Shown here in pieces: positions 37,904 through 45,661 of a DNA stretch of 64,000 nt. Position numbers and translations under genes: made by a program. How positions within the stretch are numbered: the stretch's first letter is position 1; the number at the start of each line of letters is the position of its first letter. Source of the DNA: Ruminococcus sp. (GTDB lineage: Bacteria > Bacillota > Clostridia > Oscillospirales > Ruminococcaceae). The notes under the pieces were generated by a model. It ran no database searches, had not been told where the DNA came from, and saw nothing but the letters and a program-made list of their open reading frames with translations. Location: positions 1 to 64,000 of the forward strand of contig JAFWSI010000012.1 of assembly GCA_017519415.1 (NCBI GenBank), written 5' to 3'.

Positions 37904-40501
37904 TCAGTCAGCCGAAAGCCTTCCGTTCTCGTCAAGATCGATGTCGATAACATCGCCTGCGGAGAGATTGCCGCCGATGATCCTCTTGGCAGCAAGGGTC
38001 TCCACGTTGCGCTGTATAAATCTTCTCAGCGGTCTTGCTCCGAAGTTTGGATCGTAACCGCAGTCAACGATATAATTCTTTGCTTTCTCACTTACATTTA
38101 TGCGTATATGCTTGTCGTCAAGACGCTTCTGAAGGTCAGCCAGCATAAGGTCAACTATCTTCATTATATTATCCTTGGTGAGAGGCTTGTAGAAAATTAT
38201 CTCATCAAGACGGTTCAGGAACTCGGGACGGAACTGTGTTTTGAGCAGTCCCTCAACCTGTGCGCGGGCTTCCTCTGTTATCTCGCCGTTGGAATCGATA
38301 CCCTCAAGGATATAGGGCGAGCCCAGATTAGAAGTGAGTATGATTATAGTGTTCTTGAAGTCCACGGTCCTGCCCTGGGAATCGGTGATACGTCCGTCGT
38401 CCAGCACCTGTAATAGGATATTGAACACATCGGGATGAGCCTTTTCTATCTCGTCAAAGAGAACTACCGAGTAGGGCTTTCTGCGGACTGCCTCTGTGAG
38501 CTGACCGCCCTCGTCGTAGCCTACGTATCCGGGAGGCGCTCCTATCAGACGGCTTACGCTGAATTTCTCCATGTATTCGCTCATGTCGATACGGATAATA
38601 TTTCTCTCGTCGTCGAAAAGTATCTCCGAAAGTGCCTTTGCAAGCTCGGTCTTGCCCACGCCTGTAGGTCCGAGGAAGAGGAACGAACCGATAGGTCTGT
38701 CGGGAGCCTGTATGCCCGCACGTGAACGAAGGATAGCCTCGCTTACCTTGGTAACTGCTTCGTCCTGACCGATGACTCTCTTGTGGAGCAGTCCTTCAAG
38801 TCCCAGTATCTTCTCCTTTTCGCCCTCCATGAGCTTTGAAACAGGGATACCGGTCCAGCGGCATACTATCTTTGCGATCTCGTCCTCAGTTACCTTGTCA
38901 CGGAGCAGCCTGCCGTTCTCAACATCATGCTCGGCCTGCTTTTCAAGCTCCTCCAGCTCTTTCTGAAGCTGCGGCAGCTTTCCGTATTTCAGCTCTGCCG
39001 CCTTGTTGAGGTCATATTCACGTTCTGCCTTTTCTATCTCGCCGCCTGTGCGCTCTATCTCCTCACGGAGCTTCTGAACGGCGGAAATGTCGTTTTTCTC
39101 GTTCTCCCATTTTGCCTTCATGCTGCTGAACTTCTCACGGAGCTCCGCAAGCTCCTTCTGTATCTCTTCGAGGTGCTCCTGGGAGATATTGTCGCTTTCC
39201 TTTTTCAGAGCGGCTTCTTCAATTTCCAGCTGTACTATCTTACGGGAGATAACGTCCAGCTCCGTTGGCATCGAGTCCATTTCCGTGCGGATAGTAGCGC
39301 AGGCCTCGTCAATGAGGTCAATAGCCTTATCGGGGAGGAACCTGTCGGTGATGTATCTGTTGGACAGCACAGCCGCAGAAATAAGTGCGTTATCGCTTAT
39401 CTTGACGCCGTGGAATACCTCATAACGCTCCTTCAGACCACGGAGGATAGAAATAGTGTCCTCAACGCTGGGCTCGTCAACCATAACAGGCTGGAAACGT
39501 CTTTCGAGTGCAGGGTCTTTCTCGATGTACTGACGGTACTCGTTGAGTGTGGTAGCGCCGATACAGTGGAGCTCGCCCCTTGCCAGCATAGGCTTGAGGA
39601 GGTTGCCTGCGTCCATAGCTCCGTCGGTCTTGCCTGCACCCACGATAGTGTGGAGCTCGTCTATGAACAGGAGTATCTGTCCGTTGCTGTTCTTTATCTC
39701 ATTGAGGACAGCTTTCAGACGCTCCTCGAATTCGCCCCTGTACTTTGCTCCCGCGACGAGAGCTCCCATATCAAGGGAGAATACCTTGCGGTCTTTAAGA
39801 CTGTCGGGGACATCTCCCGCCACGATACGAAGGGCAAGTCCCTCGGCAATGGCAGTTTTTCCGACGCCCGGCTCACCGATGAGCACAGGATTGTTTTTCG
39901 TCTTTCTTGAGAGTATGCGGATAACGTTGCGTATCTCGCTGTCACGTCCGATAACGGGGTCGAGCTTGTTCCTGCGGGCGAGCCCGACAAGCTCCTGACC
40001 GTATTTTGTAAGGACGTCATAGGTGTCCTCCGGATTTTCCGTGGTAACTCTTGTATTTCCCCTGACGGACATAAGAGCGCTGAGAAACCCGTCCCTTGTA
40101 ATATTGAATGTGCCGAAAAGCTGAGATACCTCCCTGTCCTTGCAGTCAATGAGCGCAAGCATAAGGTGCTCAACAGACACGAACTCGTCCTTCATATTTG
40201 AAGCAATGCCCTCTGCATTGGTGAGAACGCGGTCGCACTCCGCAGAGATACCGAGATTGCTACTCCTGCCGCTTCCCGTTACCTTCGGGAGGCCGTTCAG
40301 TTTCTTCTCGATCTCACTGTCAAATATATCCTCATCTATATTCATTTTTTTCAGGAGCTGCGGTATCAGGCCGTTCTCCTGTCTTACAAGTCCTGCAAGG
40401 AGATGTATGGGCTCAATAACAGAGTTGGACTGCATAACAGCAATGCTCTGAGCCTTCCTTACAGCGTCAACAGACTTCTGAGTCAATTTCTCTGCATTCA
40501 T
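37904..40501 (-). CDS. clpB: ATP-dependent disaggregase ClpB
   Basis: 865 aa, ATG 40501 after GGAGGATATTATT. N-terminal Clp repeats (about 1-145), AAA1 with Walker [11 protein letters not shown] (about 205), a long coiled-coil middle domain (about 405-530; [14 protein letters not shown] etc.) that marks ClpB rather than ClpC/ClpA, AAA2 with [10 protein letters not shown] (about 610) and [13 protein letters not shown], and no ClpP-binding tripeptide. Length is normal. It unfolds aggregates together with DnaK. It is 50 bp downstream of a ribbon-helix-helix gene with its own promoter, so clpB is probably controlled from there; no CIRCE or CtsR box was seen. Confidence 0.97.
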   Translation of the reverse strand: MNAEKLTQKSVDAVRKAQSIAVMQSNSVIEPIHLLAGLVRQENGLIPQLLKKMNIDEDIFDSEIEKKLNGLPKVTGSGRSSNLGISAECDRVLTNAEGIASNMKDEFVSVEHLMLALIDCKDREVSQLFGTFNITRDGFLSALMSVRGNTRVTTENPEDTYDVLTKYGQELVGLARRNKLDPVIGRDSEIRNVIRILSRKTKNNPVLIGEPGVGKTAIAEGLALRIVAGDVPDSLKDRKVFSLDMGALVAGAKYRGEFEERLKAVLNEIKNSNGQILLFIDELHTIVGAGKTDGAMDAGNLLKPMLARGELHCIGATTLNEYRQYIEKDPALERRFQPVMVDEPSVEDTISILRGLKERYEVFHGVKISDNALISAAVLSNRYITDRFLPDKAIDLIDEACATIRTEMDSMPTELDVISRKIVQLEIEEAALKKESDNISQEHLEEIQKELAELREKFSSMKAKWENEKNDISAVQKLREEIERTGGEIEKAEREYDLNKAAELKYGKLPQLQKELEELEKQAEHDVENGRLLRDKVTEDEIAKIVCRWTGIPVSKLMEGEKEKILGLEGLLHKRVIGQDEAVTKVSEAILRSRAGIQAPDRPIGSFLFLGPTGVGKTELAKALSEILFDDERNIIRIDMSEYMEKFSVSRLIGAPPGYVGYDEGGQLTEAVRRKPYSVVLFDEIEKAHPDVFNILLQVLDDGRITDSQGRTVDFKNTIIILTSNLGSPYILEGIDSNGEITEEARAQVEGLLKTQFRPEFLNRLDEIIFYKPLTKDNIMKIVDLMLADLQKRLDDKHIRINVSEKAKNYIVDCGYDPNFGARPLRRFIQRNVETLAAKRIIGGNLSAGDVIDIDLDENGRLSAD

Positions 40502-40551
40502 AATAATATCCTCCGTTCTTTTACATATTTATCCTTACTTACGCTTTTCTG

Positions 40552-41196
40552 CTATATTATATAATGCTCCAGCAGGGTCCGGTAATTCTTTTCAAGTACG
40601 GGAGCATTTTCCCCGAAGCTTTCGGGAGCCGCAAAATAGGTCTTGACAGCGCGGTCAAGATCGTTTATATATCCGCCGATAGCTGCGCCTGCCTGTTCCC
40701 CGCTGAGCTCTCCGGTATTAAGCAGTTTCCTCGAAAAGCTTCCGTCGCCTATCTCACAGCTGTAGCCATCGATACCAAGCCTTGACAGGTAGGCATTCTC
40801 GAGCTTCGCCCTGTAGGCAAAGAAGCTGTGGAACATATCGATAAGAGTGCTGCTCTGCGTGCGTATACTCACTCTGAGGGTGCCGAGATACTCCGCAGGA
40901 GCTCTTTCAAGCTCAACCTTGTAGCTGATAGTGGGCCTGTACTTGTATTCAAGAGCCGTCCTCACGGTCATAAGAGACGGAGAGCGCTGCTCCTGTATGC
41001 GGAAGCTGCTGCTCATGAGCTCCGCAACCTGTTCAAATATCTCCCTCATGCGCATTTCGGGAGTAACACATGACAAATGCTCTGCAAGTATCTGATTTAT
41101 AAGGTTGGACCTGCTGGTACCGAGCCGGTAAGCCTGCTGATCCACGGCCTTTATGACATCGTCCATAAGAACGAGACTGTAAACGCTTTTTTTCAC
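40552..41196 (-). CDS. Ribbon-helix-helix protein upstream of clpB
   Basis: 214 aa from GTG 41196 (AAGGGAAG about 12 nt upstream). The N-terminal about 45 residues fit a CopG/Arc ribbon-helix-helix (SVYSLVLMDDVIKAVDQQAY, then GTSRSNLINQILAEHL). The rest (about 60-214) is an alpha/beta region with no family I recognise. The fixed spacing to clpB and the palindromic AT-rich sites around its promoter suggest an autoregulator that also sets clpB level; that is inference. Absence of a start other than GTG supports the chosen start. Confidence 0.7.
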   Translation of the reverse strand: MKKSVYSLVLMDDVIKAVDQQAYRLGTSRSNLINQILAEHLSCVTPEMRMREIFEQVAELMSSSFRIQEQRSPSLMTVRTALEYKYRPTISYKVELERAPAEYLGTLRVSIRTQSSTLIDMFHSFFAYRAKLENAYLSRLGIDGYSCEIGDGSFSRKLLNTGELSGEQAGAAIGGYINDLDRAVKTYFAAPESFGENAPVLEKNYRTLLEHYII

Positions 41197-41228
41197 TGCC
41201 GGATCACTTCCCTTCTATCTTTATATAT

Positions 41229-41273
41229 ATAATATCACTGATTATAGAATTTGTCAAGCATATTATATAATAT
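41229..41273 (-). promoter_or_regulatory. Promoter of the RHH-clpB unit with palindromic AT site
   Basis: Minus strand TTGACA (41252-41257), 17-bp spacer, TATTAT (41229-41234). The perfect palindrome ATATTATATAATAT (41260-41273) abuts the -35 box, and a near copy overlaps the -10 box. These are candidate sites for the RHH protein. Confidence 0.65.
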
Positions 41274-41293
41274 TTCACGCAAATTTCATAATC

Positions 41294-41600
41294 CAAAAAA
41301 ATTCCGCTCGCAAGGAGCGGATAATTCGACCCAAACGGCCTCAGCCGTTTAGCACTGTGGGTCGAGCCATAGACAATAAGTTAAAATAAGTTATTGAGAA
41401 TAGAAAACATGAAAAAATTACAAATGAAAGGGGTTAGTTTTATTACTTGACAAAACTATTTCTATGGCGTGCAAGTGAACTAATACTCAATATCAAGCAC
41501 ATGAGAGGGGAGGGTACCTGACATTGACTATCATTTTTCTTCATTTGCTGTATTTATTATATTGCAAAACAGGCTTTTTTACAATATACAATTATACACT
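41294..41600 (-). ncRNA. Candidate structured noncoding RNA
   Basis: Minus strand. The 3' end is a Rho-independent terminator CCGCTC / GAGCGG (41304-41320) followed by AATTTTTTT. Just upstream is a double hairpin CGACCC...AAACGGC / GCCGTTT...GGGTCG (41327-41364). Before it an 8-bp closing stem GCCATAGA / TCTATGGC (41461-41468 with 41366-41373) encloses CAATAA / TTATTG, AATAG / CTATT and GTTTT / AAAAC stems. A TATAAT at about 41590 with a weak -35 box could be the start. No reading frame with a ribosome binding site lies here, and the nearest upstream gene stops 110 nt before. No known RNA family was recognised. An alternative is a long 3' UTR of the gene ending at 41714. Confidence 0.5.
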
Positions 41601-41713
41601 AAAATGAATTATTGTGTACTTTTGTCTCATTTTTCATGTTTTTTCAAGTTAATTTTATGTAAATTTGTTTTCTGATATTCTTTATTTACAACAGGTTACG
41701 AGAAGCTTCTTTT

Positions 41714-43075
41714 TTACTTAACTTTAAACTCGTTCATTCCGCTTCCCACGGTGAAATCATCACTGCGCTCACCGCCTACGACGGTATAGAAGCTGCTGCC
41801 GTTTGCTATATCAGGTGAGAGTACGAGCAGACAGCGGAAATTATTATGAGGCTCCATGGAAACAACACGTCCGCCGTTGAGGAAGATCTCCGCAGTGGTT
41901 CCCGCATCGTACGAATCTCCGAGATCTACTACTACAAAAGGATTATCGGAGTAAGTGGGAGGAGTTACCTTGTTTCCTGCCGCATAAAGATAACCTTTCT
42001 TGTAGCTGAATGAGCGTGCTGCAAATATTGAACTCTTTTCTTCCTTGGTTCCGCCGGAGATCTCGGTATAGCCGCCGTTGACATTGAGGGTGCCCTTGGA
42101 CTTTATACCGTTGGTACCCGCCTTGATGCTTATTGTACCTTCGTTTATGGTAATATCATCGTTGGCGATGATACCCGATTTTCTGGAATTGATATTATAT
42201 GTGCCGCTCTCGATGATAACGTCGTCGTCACTGTTGATTCCGTGAGAGGCGGTTGCCGTGATATTAAGCTCGCCGTTGCCCTTCAGTCTTATGGTATCAT
42301 TGGAGAATATGGCTCCCGTGTCCGTGTTGCCCTTCTTCTCAACATCACTGCTGATATAGTTCACCGAGCCCTCCTTCGGCTTCACGGTACAGCGCTTGGC
42401 TTCGTCGATAAAGATAGCAGGTCCGCTGGTGTTGTTAATATCCACGCCGTTGAGAACGATCGTTACCTTATCCTCCGTTGCTGCTGCACCTGTTTTAACA
42501 ACGATCTGGCCGTTGCTGAGAGTTCCGCTGAAGATAAAGTCTCCCGCACCCGTAACCGTAATGACAGAGCCGTTAACAGTCACGTTGCTGCCCTTTACAG
42601 TGGTGGAGCTTCCGAGAGTTACCTCTGCTGTGTACTCCTTGACCTCTTCGCCCGATGAGCCCTCACTGCTTCCGCCGCCGGAACTGCTGCTGTCTCCGGA
42701 GCTGTTTCCGCCGCCGGAACTGCTGCTGTCTCCGGAGCTGTTTCCGCCGGAGGAGTTCCCTCCTGATGAGCTTCCGCCTGAGGAGCCGTTCTTCGTGTCA
42801 GTTGTTGCAGCGGAAGTACTCTTGCTGTCCGCCTTGGTCGTGGTAGTATCCTTGCCGGACTTGTCCTTTTCCTTGGCAGTAGTGGTTTTGTCCTCCTTCT
42901 TGTCCGACTTGTCCTTGCTTTTTGTCGTATCGGCGCTTCCGCTCTCCGTGGTATCCTCAGTAACGATACCGCTGTCGGTCACTTCCGAAGCCTTCTTGTC
43001 CTCTTTGCCGCACGAAAAAGCTGTTGCCATCATTGCAAATGCAGCCGCTGCTGCCAATATCCTTCTATATCCCAT
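41714..43075 (-). CDS. Lipoprotein with Ser/Gly-rich stalk and beta-helix carbohydrate-binding domain (Cthe_2159-like)
   Basis: 453 aa, ATG 43075 behind AAGGAGAAATGGCTTT. Lipoprotein signal ending MATAFSC (Cys about 22). A Lys/Asp/Thr-rich spacer and two copies of a Ser/Gly repeat (GNSSGDSSSSGG) form a stalk to about residue 145. The domain after it (about 148-453) has the short repeated rungs of a right-handed beta-helix (GHGIN-SDDDVIIESGTYNIN, GIIANDDITINEGTISIK, GIKSKGTLNVNGGYTEIS), as in the C. thermocellum pectin-binding protein Cthe_2159 family. It sits behind a DUF4956 and a VTC gene in one unit, separated by a long hairpin. Binding to polygalacturonate or to a cell-wall polymer is possible. 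Confidence 0.75.
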   Translation of the reverse strand: MGYRRILAAAAAFAMMATAFSCGKEDKKASEVTDSGIVTEDTTESGSADTTKSKDKSDKKEDKTTTAKEKDKSGKDTTTTKADSKSTSAATTDTKNGSSGGSSSGGNSSGGNSSGDSSSSGGGNSSGDSSSSGGGSSEGSSGEEVKEYTAEVTLGSSTTVKGSNVTVNGSVITVTGAGDFIFSGTLSNGQIVVKTGAAATEDKVTIVLNGVDINNTSGPAIFIDEAKRCTVKPKEGSVNYISSDVEKKGNTDTGAIFSNDTIRLKGNGELNITATASHGINSDDDVIIESGTYNINSRKSGIIANDDITINEGTISIKAGTNGIKSKGTLNVNGGYTEISGGTKEEKSSIFAARSFSYKKGYLYAAGNKVTPPTYSDNPFVVVDLGDSYDAGTTAEIFLNGGRVVSMEPHNNFRCLLVLSPDIANGSSFYTVVGGERSDDFTVGSGMNEFKVK

Positions 43076-43104
43076 AAAGCCATTTCTCCTTTTTTCCCCA
43101 TATA

Positions 43105-43145
43105 CGAAATTTGTCAGACTACGGGTAGTTAGTCTGACAATTTCG
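43105..43145 (-). promoter_or_regulatory. Long inverted repeat inside the VTC-DUF4956-lipoprotein unit
   Basis: 15-16 bp arms CGAAATTTGTCAGACT / AGTCTGACAATTTCG with one bulged T and a 10-nt loop, in the 107-bp gap between DUF4956 and the lipoprotein gene. There is no T-run on the minus strand after the stem, so it is not a standard terminator; it could be a processing or stabilising structure, or an operator. Confidence 0.65.
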
Positions 43146-43182
43146 GAAAGTGAGGGTATATTTAATTAGAAGATGTCAAAAA

Positions 43183-43935
43183 TTAATTCTCGTAGATCTT
43201 GTCGTCATACTTGAAGAAAACAAGATTTATCGTCATGTTGCCGTTGAGAGCACGGAGCTCGTCGACGAACTTCTTCTGATCGATATTTTCCATGACGTCT
43301 ACGCTGTAGATAAGCTCAAACAATGTACCGAAATTGGTGGTCTTTACTCTTCTGAGCTTGTAGAAAGTGGTATACTTTCCGAGAACGGGCTCAAATAAGC
43401 CCTGATAATCAAGGTTCTCGGGAATAGCTATCTTGAGAGTCATATGTCTCTTCTTGCAGCCGCCGAAATCAGTTTCGCTGAGTATGAACATCACGATACC
43501 AAGGATCACGAAGAATACGATACCGAATCCGATATATCCGATACCGCAGGCAACGCCTGCCGCCATTGCAAAGAATATGTAAGCTATATCCTTCGGATCT
43601 CCCGCCACGCTTCGGAATCGAACCAGCGTGAACGCACCCGCGAGGCTCAGAGCGCCCGCTGTGGTATTGATAAGGAGAAGAATCAGTGAAACGATCGTGG
43701 GAAGCATTATCATAGTGAGCACATAGCTCTGTGAATAGCCCTCTTTTCTGTGAGTAACTATGTAGATGAGGCTTATGAGAAAGCCTATCACAAGTGCCGC
43801 ACCCACGCAGAGGAAGAATTCACCGGGCTTTATGGTATCCAAAGCGCCTCCGCTGCTGTTGATCACCGAATCGCCCGAATCATAATACTTTGAAAGTACA
43901 TTCCCGAAAAAACCGTGTTCAAACATAAAAATCAT
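43183..43935 (-). CDS. DUF4956 membrane protein
   Basis: 250 aa, ATG 43935 with GGAG close upstream, overlapping the VTC stop as ATGA. About four membrane helices (about 35-145), including the conserved GAFTLVRFRSVAGDPKDIAY loop that defines DUF4956, then a cytoplasmic domain of about 100 residues (MTLKIAIPENLDYQGLFEP...). No enzymatic motif. It is regularly found beside VTC-domain proteins, which suggests they work together at the membrane; the role is not established. Confidence 0.8.
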   Translation of the reverse strand: MIFMFEHGFFGNVLSKYYDSGDSVINSSGGALDTIKPGEFFLCVGAALVIGFLISLIYIVTHRKEGYSQSYVLTMIMLPTIVSLILLLINTTAGALSLAGAFTLVRFRSVAGDPKDIAYIFFAMAAGVACGIGYIGFGIVFFVILGIVMFILSETDFGGCKKRHMTLKIAIPENLDYQGLFEPVLGKYTTFYKLRRVKTTNFGTLFELIYSVDVMENIDQKKFVDELRALNGNMTINLVFFKYDDKIYEN

Positions 43936-44741
43936 ACGCTCCTGTTCATTAAGATGTTATGCTTCACCATCGATATACCCGATATGTAAATACGTCTGGC
44001 ACCGGACGCCTGCTGAGCGTCCTCGACCTGAGTCCTTACGAAATTCTGGTAAGCTCTGCCGTACTTTGAGAAGCTGGTCTTGAATATGCCCAGCTCTGAC
44101 AGCTTTTCAACCAGCCAGTCGGGTATAGCGTTGGAAACCTTTACTTCCATCAGCCTCTGATCAGCTCCGATAATGTAATTTCCGTAGCTCTCATAGTTGA
44201 GACCGAGATCGTAACGGCGTTCGGTGATCTTTCTGTCAAAGGTAAGACGGAAATCTCCGTCGTCCTTTCCGAAGAAAGCCTCACGCTGATAGCTTATATA
44301 CTGTTTCGGAACAATAGGATAATGGTCGAGGAAAACATCAAGTTCCCTGAAGACCTGCTCGGTGATATACTTTGTGACCTCCGGCTTTGAGCGATTACGG
44401 AAATATTCATCGGATTCGGCAAGAGTCATTGAGACTCTCCTCTTTGTAACGATACCGCCGATCTTCTTTTTTATTTCCAAAAATACCGTATCATCAGGAG
44501 CTGCGGGAGAATAATAACTGCGAAGTCTGATCTTTTCTTTGTAGTAGGGCTTTGACAGCGACTCTCTGATAAGGTAGTCGTCAGGTGTATCATAGTAAAT
44601 GTTGTAAATGCCGTACTCTTTACCGCCTACGCAGTATTTATCCGGGTTCATATACTGTGATATGACCTCCATGAGTCCGTGATACTGATCCATATTAAGG
44701 AGGAATTTGATTTCTTTACGAGCGAATGTATTAATTGCCAT
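43932..44741 (-). CDS. VTC-domain protein (polyphosphate polymerase-like)
   Basis: 269 aa, ATG 44741 after GGAGGCGGAT. The full tunnel-type fold of the yeast Vtc4 catalytic domain (triphosphate tunnel metalloenzyme superfamily) is present: RKEIKFLL, YNIYYDTPDD, EKIRLRSYY, FLEIKKKIGG, KRRVS, SYQREAFFG, LTFDRKITERRYD, LMEVKV, and FSKYGRAYQN. The alternating Lys/Arg and Glu residues needed for phosphate and metal binding are all visible. No membrane segment is present; the DUF4956 partner may anchor it. Polyphosphate synthesis is the family activity in yeast; in bacteria the substrate is unproven. Confidence 0.85.
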   Translation of the reverse strand: MAINTFARKEIKFLLNMDQYHGLMEVISQYMNPDKYCVGGKEYGIYNIYYDTPDDYLIRESLSKPYYKEKIRLRSYYSPAAPDDTVFLEIKKKIGGIVTKRRVSMTLAESDEYFRNRSKPEVTKYITEQVFRELDVFLDHYPIVPKQYISYQREAFFGKDDGDFRLTFDRKITERRYDLGLNYESYGNYIIGADQRLMEVKVSNAIPDWLVEKLSELGIFKTSFSKYGRAYQNFVRTQVEDAQQASGARRIYISGISMVKHNILMNRSV

Positions 44742-45115
44742 ATCCGCCTCCGAAGCAGTTCCCTGCCCGGAGTCTCACACTCCTTTCGTACCATTTGATT
44801 ATATTATATCGACACTTTCTTAAAATAGTCTTAATAAAGTTCAGAATTAACCATTTTTTGGTTTCATCTGAAAAAGCTGTGTCAATTGCTGTTTTTTGTC
44901 TGTAATACGTTGTTTCAAGAGTATACTGTCATCAGCTGTCTCACTTTCCTTTGATAAAGGGGCAAAGCACCTTTGTCATAATTATGTTATTATTGGCTGA
45001 ATTATAACACTTTCATTACCTTTACTTCACCTTCTTATTAATTTTTAAAGTTAATTCAGCAATAATTGAACAATTTTGCGCAATAATTGCTAAATCCAAC
45101 TGTTCTGAGCTTTTT
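44742..45115. other. 374-bp AT-rich intergenic region upstream of the VTC gene
   Basis: A TATAAT-TATAAT overlap at about 44804-44813 (minus strand) is the likely -10 of the VTC unit, with no good -35. Two direct copies of GCAATAATTG (45059-45068 and 45080-45089) are spaced 21 bp, two helical turns, and could be a binding site. No coding frame with a ribosome binding site was found. Confidence 0.4.
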
Positions 45116-45661
45116 TCATTGGATTTCCAGGATCGCGGGAGCCTTTTCTTCACTGTTGTCAATGAATCTCCATTCAATATCCTTCCAGTAATCCCCCGCA
45201 TAGTCGATACCTACCCGCGGAGCTGTCCTCAGCTCCGGGCGGTAACCGTCGTCCTCAAACCATACATCGCGGCAGTCCTTCAGCCTTGCGCCGTTGAAGC
45301 TGCCGTCGATACGCATATTCTTTGTCAGCTTTGCAGGCCCGTCATAACGGACGCCTGCACGTATGAGCACTCCCTGAGGCTGTTCCCTATCACCGGTGAT
45401 GATATTCATCAGCCAGTGCATACCGTAGCAGAGATATACATATATGACTCCGCTCTCTCCGTAAAGGAGCTCGGTACGCTTTGTCCTGCCCTTTGAAGCG
45501 TGGCAGCCCTTGTCCTCCTCGCCGCGGTAGGCCTCGGCCTCTGCAATGCGTTCCCTCAGCTCCGTACCGTCGGAAAGCCTGTGCACCATTATCTTCCCCA
45601 CAAGGTCGGGAGCGACCTCAAGCACATCGCGGTGAAAGAAATCCGTATCAATCCTCTTCAT
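45116..45661 (-). CDS. 3-methyladenine DNA glycosylase (AAG/MPG family)
   Basis: 181 aa, ATG 45661, overlapping the upstream rqcH stop (45658-45661). Family motifs: FFHRDVLEVAPDLVGKIMVH, the catalytic-Glu segment RIAEAEAYRGEEDKGCHASKG (Glu acting on water), YGESGVIYVYLCYGMHWLMNI and the RPGVRTAPRVGIDY-like end. It removes alkylated purines in base-excision repair. Slightly shorter than mammalian MPG, normal for bacteria. Confidence 0.93.
   Translation of the reverse strand: MKRIDTDFFHRDVLEVAPDLVGKIMVHRLSDGTELRERIAEAEAYRGEEDKGCHASKGRTKRTELLYGESGVIYVYLCYGMHWLMNIITGDREQPQGVLIRAGVRYDGPAKLTKNMRIDGSFNGARLKDCRDVWFEDDGYRPELRTAPRVGIDYAGDYWKDIEWRFIDNSEEKAPAILEIQ

Noticed and set aside
38927-39910. 327-codon plus-strand frame opposite clpB
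   Set aside because: Mirror frame of a strongly conserved gene; no ribosome binding site, no recognisable domain, and composition follows the antisense of the ClpB middle domain.
41366-41400. String AAGTTAAAATAAG resembling a tracrRNA anti-repeat end
   Set aside because: No cas gene, repeat array or second anti-repeat arm nearby; the stretch is better explained as part of the minus-strand hairpin set.
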